A program made the translations under genes and the position numbers. This document shows, in pieces, positions 37,760-44,919 of a stretch of 44,933 nucleotides of DNA (positions are counted from its first letter, which is position 1; the number at the start of each line of letters is the position of its first letter). Origin of the DNA: Nostoc sp. RI_552. GTDB lineage: Bacteria; Cyanobacteriota; Cyanobacteriia; Cyanobacteriales; Nostocaceae. The stretch lies in the NCBI GenBank assembly GCA_016124525.1, contig WGNO01000025.1, forward strand, positions 1-44,933, given 5' to 3'. The notes beneath the pieces are model-generated. The model worked only from the letters and a program-made list of their open reading frames with translations. It searched no databases and was not told the DNA's origin.

Positions 37760-38875
37760 ATGTCTGTAATTAATACACTTGCTAATCAGTACTATATCTA
37801 TATTCGACGAGGACAAAAACCAATTCCTTGGAATATATATGATGTTAATCCACCGATTAACTTTGGCTCGGCTACATATTTTACTAAGGTATTGCAGACT
37901 ATAGAAGACAGTTTTTTAGTTACTGGTTTAACATTTTATATAACTTGGGATGAAATAGATGAATTACCCTCCTATGGGAAAGATGTAGTTGTCTTAGTTA
38001 TAGGGGATGAATGGTATCGCATACCCAAATATACTCACAAGGTTAGGGCGGTATTTAAGTGCATAGGTACACGTCCAATGCTCGGATGTAATGTCTTCCG
38101 TCAACCTTCTTTGTTAAATTTTCTGACCCTAATTCAATTTCTGAGAGTTTTGCTTGTATCTTCTCCTGGTTTTATTAATTATTACTTTCATAAATTCAAA
38201 AACTTTTTATCAGGCAAAAATACACTTGGCAGAATTTATGATATTCCCCTAGGCTACAATAACTCAAAGGATTTGCCAATAAAGAATATTGAAGACCGTC
38301 TCTATGAAACTTATTTTTCTGGTAGTGTCATACATATACCGTATCCTGTGTGGTCTTTAAAATACTGGCTAGGAACGCCAAAAATCCTGGCTCGAAAACT
38401 AATGATATCGAGTTTAAAAAACTTTCAGAAAAAAAATCCTGATTTAAAAATTGAGTTATCAATTACTGGTGGCTTCCGTAATAGAACTAGTGAAGATGAG
38501 CGTAGTTACTGCGAAATCATGATGGATACTAAAGTATGTTTGATACCTAGGGGTACATCTTTTGAAACAACTCGTTTGTTTGAAGCAATGAAATATGGTT
38601 GCATTCTAGTCACAGAAACTTTGCCTTCAAGGTGGTATTTAGATGGAGCGCCTGTTATTCAAATCAAGAATTGGCATGATTTAGGAAAGATATTAGAAAC
38701 CCTGCTAGATAATCAGCAACTTATGCAAGAATTACACCAAAAATCCTTGAATTGGTGGAAATACAAATGTTCAGAAGGCATTGTAGCAAATTACATAATT
38801 GAAAAATTGAGTGGGGATATCCCAGTTTGGAAGCAACACATAGCAAATTCTTCTATGTCTTTAACTCCCCCTTAA
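37760..38875 (+). CDS. Exostosin-like (GT47-type) glycosyltransferase
   Basis: 371 residues, soluble, mixed alpha/beta. The C-terminal third has the exostosin pattern: YCEIMMDTKVCLIPRGTSFE, then TTRLFEAMKYGCILVT, in which the acidic residue of RLFEA binds the nucleotide sugar. An IPLGYNN motif at the domain boundary is also family-like. Codons are AT-rich compared with housekeeping genes here, and the gene sits alone between a gene-poor AT-rich stretch and an IS remnant, which hints at acquisition. It probably adds sugar to an exopolysaccharide or glycolipid. Donor and acceptor unknown. Confidence 0.78.
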   Translation: MSVINTLANQYYIYIRRGQKPIPWNIYDVNPPINFGSATYFTKVLQTIEDSFLVTGLTFYITWDEIDELPSYGKDVVVLVIGDEWYRIPKYTHKVRAVFKCIGTRPMLGCNVFRQPSLLNFLTLIQFLRVLLVSSPGFINYYFHKFKNFLSGKNTLGRIYDIPLGYNNSKDLPIKNIEDRLYETYFSGSVIHIPYPVWSLKYWLGTPKILARKLMISSLKNFQKKNPDLKIELSITGGFRNRTSEDERSYCEIMMDTKVCLIPRGTSFETTRLFEAMKYGCILVTETLPSRWYLDGAPVIQIKNWHDLGKILETLLDNQQLMQELHQKSLNWWKYKCSEGIVANYIIEKLSGDIPVWKQHIANSSMSLTPP

Positions 38876-38899
38876 TCAACTACACATAATTTGGTGTTG

Positions 38900-38928
38900 C
38901 AATCGGGGTTTAAATCCCCGATTGTTTT
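38900..38928 (+). terminator. Terminator after the glycosyltransferase gene
   Basis: CAATCGGGG (38900-38908) pairs perfectly with CCCCGATTG (38916-38924) around a 7-nt loop and is followed by TTTT. Confidence 0.85.
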
Positions 38929-39046
38929 ATCCTTACCGATGTTTTATATACTCTCTCACATGACTCAATCAATCCTGTCATAAAAGGTGATATCCAAACC
39001 AACAGGCTAGCATTTTTAACCAATAGCGATGACATATTTAGGTAGT

Positions 39047-39121
39047 GTAATACCATCAAAAATTCTCTCTTGTGAAAATTGTGGCTATACAACTGATAGG
39101 GATGTTGCAGCGGTGGGGTAG
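39047..39121 (+). pseudogene. tnpB: TnpB zinc-ribbon remnant
   Basis: The plus frame reads VIPSKILSCENCGYTTDRDVAAVG and stops at TAG 39119-39121. CENCGYTTDRDVAA is the second CxxC of the TnpB zinc ribbon plus the third RuvC-like Asp. Nothing recognisable is left of the rest of the protein. A right-end-like sequence follows 44 nt later. The surrounding minus-strand frame (38910-39152) is a shadow. Confidence 0.65.
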
Positions 39122-39164
39122 ACAGTGAAGATGCTTCCTGGGGTAAATTCATTGGAATCCTTTT

Positions 39165-39207
39165 GAAGCAAGAATCCCTCGGCTTCTAGCTGTGGGAAGT
39201 GTCAAAT
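39165..39207 (+). mobile_element. Solo right end of an IS200/IS605-type element
   Basis: Begins GAAGCAAGAATC and ends AGTGTCAAAT, the same border words as 210-261. Inside is a hairpin CCC..GCT-TCT-AGC..GGG. The closing TCAA is at 39202-39205. With the ribbon remnant upstream, this is the 3' tip of a decayed element. Confidence 0.6.
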
Positions 39208-39257
39208 TAAGCAAATACCCGGTTTAATCTTGAGAGAAAAGATAGTTAAATATTTGG

Positions 39258-39953
39258 ATGTTAACAATTATTAAGGTATTTAATGTGTTATCAAGTTACC
39301 GAGGTGTAATTTTTGATATGGACGGTCTGTTGTTCGATACGGAAAGTATTGCTCGATGGGCTTGGAAGCAGGCTTTAAAAGCTCATGGTTATGTGATGAC
39401 AGATGATTTATATATTGAGATTGTCGGGCGAGATCTATCATGGCGGGAAAAATTATTCAAACAAATCTATGGCGACAGTCTTCAATTTGAGTCTGTGATT
39501 ATTCAACGCATCGAAATAGGTGATGAGCGAGAATTGCGAGAAGGTCTACCTATGAAACCAGGAGTTTTAGCTTTGCTGCAAAAACTAAGTAAACTGGGTG
39601 TAGTGATGGCATTAGCCACCGGGACTGCTCGAACTAGAGCCATGCGACGTTTAACAAATGCTGGTATTAATCAATATTTCACCACCATTGTTACCAGTGA
39701 AGACGTGAGGGAAGGTAAACCTGCACCAGATATTTTTTTAGAGGCCAGTTGTCGTATGAACATCTCTCCTGTGCAGTGTGTGGTTTTTGAAGATTCATTT
39801 GTGGGAGTTCAAGCAGCATTTCAGGCGGGGATGTGTCCGATTATGGTTCCCGACATCCAAAAACCATCAGATGAAATAAAAGGTTTAGCTTATCGAGTAT
39901 TAAACTCTCTTGAACAAGCCAGCGAAGAATTACTAGCAGAACTATTTACCTAA
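39258..39953 (+). CDS. HAD-family hydrolase (beta-phosphoglucomutase-like)
   Basis: 231 residues. Motif I FDMDGLLFDTES with D20 (nucleophile) and D22, a helical cap, motif II ALATGTARTR, motif III Lys in REGKPAPDIFLEA, and motif IV VVFEDSFVGVQAA with the acidic metal ligands. This is subfamily IA with a beta-PGM-type opening. The substrate is a small phosphorylated metabolite, not readable from sequence. Its last 12 nt overlap the convergent regulator gene. Confidence 0.88.
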   Translation: MLTIIKVFNVLSSYRGVIFDMDGLLFDTESIARWAWKQALKAHGYVMTDDLYIEIVGRDLSWREKLFKQIYGDSLQFESVIIQRIEIGDERELREGLPMKPGVLALLQKLSKLGVVMALATGTARTRAMRRLTNAGINQYFTTIVTSEDVREGKPAPDIFLEASCRMNISPVQCVVFEDSFVGVQAAFQAGMCPIMVPDIQKPSDEIKGLAYRVLNSLEQASEELLAELFT

Positions 39954-41198
39954 CTCATCTAGTGAATTACAAATACTAGGCTCAATAGTAGCCACCACTT
40001 CCCCAGTTTGACTGGTGTTATAACCACCTATAGCCTCCAACTGTGAAAGTACCCGCCGATGTCCTAAAGTACCCAGCAATTTTTGTACAGGTGCTTCATC
40101 CAAGTATGGCTTGAGAACTGCTAAATCGTATCGTGATTGTTGCAAGGGAATAAACCCTAACCCAAAAGCAGCTGCAACAGATGCAGTGCTGATACCAGAG
40201 GTAACTTTGCCCGTGGCTACTGCTTGCGCTACTTGCAAATGTCCGTGAACAATATCATCAAATCCTTTTACGGCTGTAAATGGTATGCTTGCTTCTTGAA
40301 GCGATCGCTCTAATACTTGACGACTACCAGATCCAGGTTCTCGGTTAGCAATAGTTACGCCAACTTGGGCTAAATCTGCAACAGTTTTTAATCCCAGAGG
40401 ATTATTTGGTTGAGTTAGCATACCCTCCTCCCAAACACCAAGGTTAATTAATACAACTGTCCTATGTTTAATTACTGAACGCACAAACGAAGCATTATAT
40501 TCTCTCGTTTGGGCATCGTACATATGCATACCTGCAAAGTGAACTTCTCCCCGGCCCAGTCGGTGTAGTGCTGTCATACTATTATCTAAAATCCAATGTA
40601 CCCTGAGATTGGGGTGCCAACGTTCAGCAGCACGGGCCCATAAAGATAAAGCTGGGGCACAACCAGCTAAAATCACGGTGTGATGGAGATGTTGAGGATC
40701 ATCTAGTAACTGCACAACCATTGTATTTTTATCCGCCCGGCAATGGCCTTCGCCATCAGCTGGTATCATTTCTGTACGAAAAGCATCTTGTCCAACTAAA
40801 GGATGAGCAATCCATTGATGACCAACTTGAGCCAAAATCAACCGCAGACGTTGACCCAATGGCATATTAGATGCTGGTACAGCTTCTATTATTGGTAAAT
40901 CTTGCTCCAACCAAAATAAATCTTCTACTTGACAACCTAGAGCTTTTGCCAAACGTAGAGCTATGGTGGTAGAAGGTGCATATTGTCCCGACTCCACACC
41001 ACTAATAGTTTGACGAGTTACGCCAGCCAAGTTAGCTAAATCTTGCTGACTCATACCCAAGCGGATGCGAGTTTGTTTTAACTTATTGCGAAGTTCGTCC
41101 TGTTTTACCACGTCTGAGCTATTGAGTTTTTGCGCTGATACCCATCTTAATTGAGTTGGCACTGCAACGGCTAGAAGGACGTGGGATTGTTGGTTCAT
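39942..41198 (-). CDS. XRE-type regulator fused to a PBP-like (molybdate-type) substrate-binding domain
   Basis: 418 residues. A helix-turn-helix of the XRE/Cro class is at about 38-95 (GMSQQDLANLAGVTRQTISGVE, then EDLFWL). From about 105 to 410 there is a periplasmic-binding-protein-like domain without a signal peptide (VILAGCAPALSLWA, TIANREPGSGSRQVLE, GKVTSGISTASVAAAFGLGFIPL), as in molybdate-sensing one-component regulators. It starts 25 nt after modBC on the same strand, so it is the third gene of the mod operon. The likely role is to bind molybdate or a related ligand in the cytoplasm and adjust the operon. This is inference from context. Confidence 0.88.
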   Translation of the reverse strand: MNQQSHVLLAVAVPTQLRWVSAQKLNSSDVVKQDELRNKLKQTRIRLGMSQQDLANLAGVTRQTISGVESGQYAPSTTIALRLAKALGCQVEDLFWLEQDLPIIEAVPASNMPLGQRLRLILAQVGHQWIAHPLVGQDAFRTEMIPADGEGHCRADKNTMVVQLLDDPQHLHHTVILAGCAPALSLWARAAERWHPNLRVHWILDNSMTALHRLGRGEVHFAGMHMYDAQTREYNASFVRSVIKHRTVVLINLGVWEEGMLTQPNNPLGLKTVADLAQVGVTIANREPGSGSRQVLERSLQEASIPFTAVKGFDDIVHGHLQVAQAVATGKVTSGISTASVAAAFGLGFIPLQQSRYDLAVLKPYLDEAPVQKLLGTLGHRRVLSQLEAIGGYNTSQTGEVVATIEPSICNSLDELGK

Positions 41199-41223
41199 CC
41201 AGCCTGCTTACTGAGAGGAGTTT

Positions 41224-43032
41224 CTAATCCTGCGTTAAAAATAACTTTCCTATATCCAAACGCACATACCAAGGAAAAGGCTGATCCTTAATACTTACCC
41301 ACTTTTCCTTAAACACCTCCGCCTGCAAATGGTAATCATTGCCGTGATGTAAAGAATTGTGCAATCTTAAATACAGGGTCATTCGGTGTGGTGTTTCTCG
41401 TGTCCTCACTAACCAACAGGGAAAAGTATTCTCTGCATTAGGGTCATTTGTAAAACTGAGATGATGGGCGCGAATACCTACATAAGTTAATGACTGCGGC
41501 AAAGGTTTCATCACTTTTAAACTACAGTCCCAATCTAAGGCTACCACTTCATTCTCGGACACTACCCTAGCTAACGAAAAGTTTTTACACCCTGTTAACT
41601 GAGCAACAGTATAACTATTGGGACGCTGAAAAATATTTTGTTTATCATCATGGGCAATAACCCGTCCTTGAGACATCACCAACAACTGCTCACATATCTC
41701 ATAAGCTTCTTCTAAATTATGGGTAACAAATAACGTCACCCCAGAATAATTGCGGAGAGTTGCAGTTAATTGTTCTTGCAATTGGTGACGGAGATATGTA
41801 TCCAACGCCGAAAATGGTTCATCTAATAGTAATGCTTCCGGTTGAATTGCTAAAGCTCTAGCTAAAGCTACTCGTTGTTGCTGTCCTCCAGACAGTTGAT
41901 GAGGATAACGATTTTCTAAACCTTGTAACTGCATTGCTAACAGTTGCGCCTCTACTTGCTGCTTAATAGCTCTGTTCGATAATTCTTCAGGTAAGCCAAA
42001 AGCGATATTTTGCATAACAGTCATGTGCGGGAATAAAGCATAATTCTGCATTAAAAACCCAACGCGGCGATCGCGTGCTGGCAAATTAATCTTTTGTTCA
42101 GAATCAAACAGCACCCGCCCATTTAAACTAATACGTCCTTTTGTCGGTGTTTCTATACCGGCAATACAACGCAAAACCATACTCTTACCAGCCCCGGATC
42201 CTCCTAAACATCCGAGGGTATGACCATCGCTAGTAAAACATACTTGCAATCTAAAATCAGGAAGTTTTTTTTCAATGTCTACAAATAATCCTGATACATC
42301 TGTTTTCTTTTGAATTACAGATGTGTAGTCTGCCTGACTTGTTTGCCCTTGGGGGAATGGGGAACTGTTTTTTTTCCGGTTCCCTCGCTTTTCTTGCCAG
42401 AAATTAACTGCTATTATTACAAATAAAGAAATACTCATAATAGCCACAGCCCAAAACCAAGCTTCATTCATCGCCCCAGCTTCCACAGCAAAATAAATTG
42501 CCATGGGGATGGTTTGGGTTTCTCCCGGAATATTACCAGCTAACATTAACGTAGCCCCAAACTCCCCCAAAGCCCGTGCAAAAGTTAAACTTGTAGCTGC
42601 AACAATTCCTGGAAATGCGAGAGGTAAACTGATGCGCCAAAAAATTGCTGATTCAGAAGCGCCCAAAGTTCTCGCTACTCGTAACAAATTACCATCTATT
42701 TGTTCAAAGGCTCCCAGGGCTGTTTTATACATAATCGGAAAAGCCACCACCATGGCGGCGATGGCTGCACCGTACCAAGTGAAAACAATGCTAAAATTCC
42801 AATGCTGCATTAGTTGACCTCCAGGGCCATTCTTGCCAAAAAATAGCAGTAATAAAAAGCCCACAACAGTGGGTGGTAAAATCAAAGGAGCTACAAAAAT
42901 TCCTTCAATCAGTGACTTGCCTTTACCTCTATATCCCAGCATCCAGTAAGCAGAGCCAATCCCCAAAAAAAAGGTAATGAATGTAGCAAGTAAGGAAGTT
43001 TTGAGTGATATCCACAGGGGTGATAAATCCAT
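41224..43032 (-). CDS. modBC: Fused molybdate ABC transporter permease-ATPase
   Basis: 602 residues. ModB part (1-about 212): five or six membrane helices and the EAA loop (about 110-137, RVARTLGASESAIFWRISLP). A linker (about 213-245) follows. ModC part: Walker A GGSGAGKS (277-284), Q329, signature LSGGQQQR (380-387), Walker B LLLDEP (401-406), switch His in FVTHN. The last about 115 residues form a TOBE-like regulatory end (GIRAHHLSF). Such a modBC fusion is known from Anabaena variabilis. It takes up molybdate delivered by ModA, for nitrogenase and nitrate reductase cofactors. It lies 141 nt after modA. All ATPase motifs intact. Confidence 0.95.
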   Translation of the reverse strand: MDLSPLWISLKTSLLATFITFFLGIGSAYWMLGYRGKGKSLIEGIFVAPLILPPTVVGFLLLLFFGKNGPGGQLMQHWNFSIVFTWYGAAIAAMVVAFPIMYKTALGAFEQIDGNLLRVARTLGASESAIFWRISLPLAFPGIVAATSLTFARALGEFGATLMLAGNIPGETQTIPMAIYFAVEAGAMNEAWFWAVAIMSISLFVIIAVNFWQEKRGNRKKNSSPFPQGQTSQADYTSVIQKKTDVSGLFVDIEKKLPDFRLQVCFTSDGHTLGCLGGSGAGKSMVLRCIAGIETPTKGRISLNGRVLFDSEQKINLPARDRRVGFLMQNYALFPHMTVMQNIAFGLPEELSNRAIKQQVEAQLLAMQLQGLENRYPHQLSGGQQQRVALARALAIQPEALLLDEPFSALDTYLRHQLQEQLTATLRNYSGVTLFVTHNLEEAYEICEQLLVMSQGRVIAHDDKQNIFQRPNSYTVAQLTGCKNFSLARVVSENEVVALDWDCSLKVMKPLPQSLTYVGIRAHHLSFTNDPNAENTFPCWLVRTRETPHRMTLYLRLHNSLHHGNDYHLQAEVFKEKWVSIKDQPFPWYVRLDIGKLFLTQD

Positions 43033-43173
43033 ATAGCAGAGAATAGGGAACAGAGTTGAAAATCAGTGTCTAGATTTTTGGTCACAGATGTCTAATAAGT
43101 TACACATCTGGACATGAGCAATGTCATGGCCGGGCTGCCTAAGTGATATATACTTAGATGTAATGTGCTGATG

Positions 43174-43968
43174 TTACTTGACAATAAAACCGTATTTTTT
43201 GAGTACAATTTGAGCTTGACTGCCGGATAAAAACGTGACAAACTGCCGGGATTGCGGGATATTTTTACTGCTTTTAATAATCGCCATAGGGTAAATAATC
43301 GGGGAGTGATATTTCTCATCAGCAGTAACAACAACTTTAACCTTGTGAGAAATTTTGGCATCTGTGGCATAAACTAAACCTGCATCGGCGTTACCACTTT
43401 CTACAGATGCTAAAACTTGACGCACATTGTTCGCCAAAACCAATTTAGGTTTGAGTCCCTCAAAAATACCCAGTTTCTTTAATACTTGGTCAGCATATTG
43501 TCCTGCGGGTACACTCCTGGGTTCTCCTACAGCAATTTTCTTAATTTTGGTATCTGTTAAATCAAAAAAGTTATTAATAGCAGTAGTATTATTCCCCACT
43601 ATCAACACCAAGCGGTTACTTGCTAGATTAGTACGAGTACCAGGAACTAAAAGTCCTTTTTGTTCTAGTGCATCTATTTGTTTTCTCGCCGCAGAAATAA
43701 AAATATCTGCTGGCGCACCTTGTTCAATTTGTTGCTGTAATGCTCCAGAAGCCCCAAAGTTAAATTTAATATTGATATTTGGTTTACTTTGTTCATATAT
43801 CGGCTTGATTTCTTCCAGTGCATCTTTCATACTTGCAGCTGCAGACACAAGTAAGCTGACATTTGACTCTGCTATGGAAAAAATAGGAGTGATTAAAGGT
43901 ACGACTACGGCTAGGAAACAGGTAATAATTGCCATAGTCATCCAACCAAACATCCGTTCTTTATTCAT
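43174..43968 (-). CDS. modA: Molybdate-binding periplasmic protein
   Basis: 264 residues from ATG 43968 (MNKERMFGW); a TTG 15 codons earlier is not supported, and CAGGA lies about 13 nt before the ATG. Signal peptide (MTMAIITCFLAVVVPLI), then LLVSAAASMKDALEEI, FGASGALQQQIEQGAPADIFISA and GNADAGLVYATDAKI, the ligand-loop motifs of ModA. No lipobox Cys is evident, so it is probably free in the periplasm. First gene of the modA-modBC-regulator run. Confidence 0.95.
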   Translation of the reverse strand: MNKERMFGWMTMAIITCFLAVVVPLITPIFSIAESNVSLLVSAAASMKDALEEIKPIYEQSKPNINIKFNFGASGALQQQIEQGAPADIFISAARKQIDALEQKGLLVPGTRTNLASNRLVLIVGNNTTAINNFFDLTDTKIKKIAVGEPRSVPAGQYADQVLKKLGIFEGLKPKLVLANNVRQVLASVESGNADAGLVYATDAKISHKVKVVVTADEKYHSPIIYPMAIIKSSKNIPQSRQFVTFLSGSQAQIVLKKYGFIVK

Positions 43969-44308
43969 ATTTTTATTTTTCCTGTGTAAATAAATTGTCC
44001 AGCCTGTTAACAAGGGCCTGGTTTTGATTTACACATGAATTTAATTTTCATTCTGTAGCAAGGGTAACTAACATGATGCCAAAATAACTGCGGGTGAGGT
44101 AGAACGGTTCCTATTATCCCATCATCTTTGCCATGGCTGGGTTCTAGTTGCGTACACCCGCCATCACATATCCTCTCTAACAGTGGTCATCATCCCAAAA
44201 GCTGATGTGGGCTATGAGGTGATGATTTTTGGTCAACAAAAAGTAGAATTTTATTCCTGGTCAGATAAATAGATAAATTTTGTTTTTTCTCCATACTCTA
44301 AAATAGGC

Positions 44309-44326
44309 ATTTTGTATATACAAAAT
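44309..44326. promoter_or_regulatory. 18-bp perfect palindrome (possible operator)
   Basis: ATTTTGTATATACAAAAT is its own reverse complement. It lies 190 bp before the peptide gene and about 340 bp before modA, in the region between two divergent genes, as expected for a dimeric repressor or activator site. Confidence 0.5.
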
Positions 44327-44406
44327 CAATGATTTACCAGACTTAAATATTAATGAAACTCAGACAATAATCATGATTAAATGTCTTTTTAAATCAGGTT
44401 TTGTCC

Positions 44407-44435
44407 TTGACTTTAGGAAATTGTTTGAATAAAAA
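44407..44435 (+). promoter_or_regulatory. Possible promoter of the peptide gene
   Basis: TTGACT (44407-44412), 17-nt spacer, TAAAAA (44430-44435). A fair sigma-70-like match 81 nt before the ATG. Confidence 0.35.
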
Positions 44436-44516
44436 TAGCAATAACAGTTAAGCAAACCGAGCTTAATTGTTAATGGATTTAACACCAAAGCAAAAAGTAA
44501 TCGAGGAGCAAATAAC

Positions 44517-44786
44517 ATGGCTAACATTACTCTTTCTCAACTCAACAATGCCGGTGCAGAATTATTTCAAGATTCTGAAAGTTTTCTCAATGAACTCAAA
44601 GATGTAGATGCCATTGTCGGTGGTAGCAGTGATAGCGCCAGCGCCAGCGCCAGCGCCAGCGATACCTATTATGGGTATCATGTCAGCGATATTTCCTCAC
44701 TGACTAAATTAGCAGAAGCCTTTGTCATGACTTATTCCATTGGTCATGTGACCTTCTTAGCTAAGTCATTTAGTTATAAATACTAA
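44517..44786 (+). CDS. Double-glycine-leader peptide precursor (putative RiPP/bacteriocin precursor)
   Basis: 89 residues. Leader 1-36: MANITLSQLNNAGAELFQDS, then ESFLNELKDVDAIVGG. The ELFQDSESFLNEL block and the final GG match the leaders that cyanobacterial bacteriocin-type precursors present to C39-peptidase ABC exporters. The predicted core, 37-89, is 53 residues: a Ser/Asp/Ala stretch with an (SA)4 run coded by four AGCGCC hexamers (44634-44657), then a Tyr-rich hydrophobic end (TYYGYH, AFVMTYSIGHVTFLA, SFSYKY). No Cys, so neither lanthionine nor disulfide is possible. GAGGAG 8 nt upstream. Modifying and export genes are not visible and may lie beyond the right edge. Confidence 0.75.
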   Translation: MANITLSQLNNAGAELFQDSESFLNELKDVDAIVGGSSDSASASASASDTYYGYHVSDISSLTKLAEAFVMTYSIGHVTFLAKSFSYKY

Positions 44787-44817
44787 TGAATCTCATCACT
44801 TCATTTCATTAGTATTT
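44778..44817 (+). terminator. 13-bp inverted repeat across the peptide gene's stop codon
   Basis: AAATACTAATGAA (44778-44790) and TTCATTAGTATTT (44805-44817) are perfect arms with a 14-nt loop. The stop codon lies in the left arm. The AT-rich stem and short T run suggest attenuation or a leaky terminator rather than a full stop. Confidence 0.5.
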
Positions 44818-44870
44818 CAGCACAGTATTTGCCAATAAAGCTATTGCTATAAATGCTGTGCTTGACTAGA

Positions 44871-44919
44871 TAGCTTTCCAGGGATGAATTTATTTACTAA
44901 TCATCATCCCTGAGAGCTA
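44871..44919 (+). repeat. Second stem-loop downstream of the peptide gene
   Basis: TAGCT-ttc-CAGGGATGA pairs with TCATCCCTG-ag-AGCTA around a 16-nt loop: a 9-bp perfect inner stem and 5-bp outer stem. Located in the last 60 bases before the window edge. Confidence 0.5.

Larger units (their letters stand above)
43969..44516. other. Divergent regulatory region between modA and the peptide gene
   Basis: No gene. Holds an 18-bp palindrome, a possible sigma-70-type promoter and GAGGAG (44503-44508), 8 nt before the peptide ATG. I did not find an NtcA-type GTAN8TAC box by eye. Confidence 0.5.

Noticed and set aside
38910..39152. Minus-strand 80-residue frame
   Set aside because: It runs through a strong terminator and is antisense to the recognisable tnpB ribbon remnant.
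43092..43370. Minus-strand 92-residue frame at the modA 3' end
   Set aside because: It overlaps modA in another frame and has basic, low-complexity content. It is a shadow of modA.
44187..44910. TCATCATCCC at 44187 and again at 44901, flanking the peptide gene
   Set aside because: A 10-mer repeat within 750 bp is close to what chance allows, and no longer match or inverted ends surround it, so I do not call a mobile cassette.
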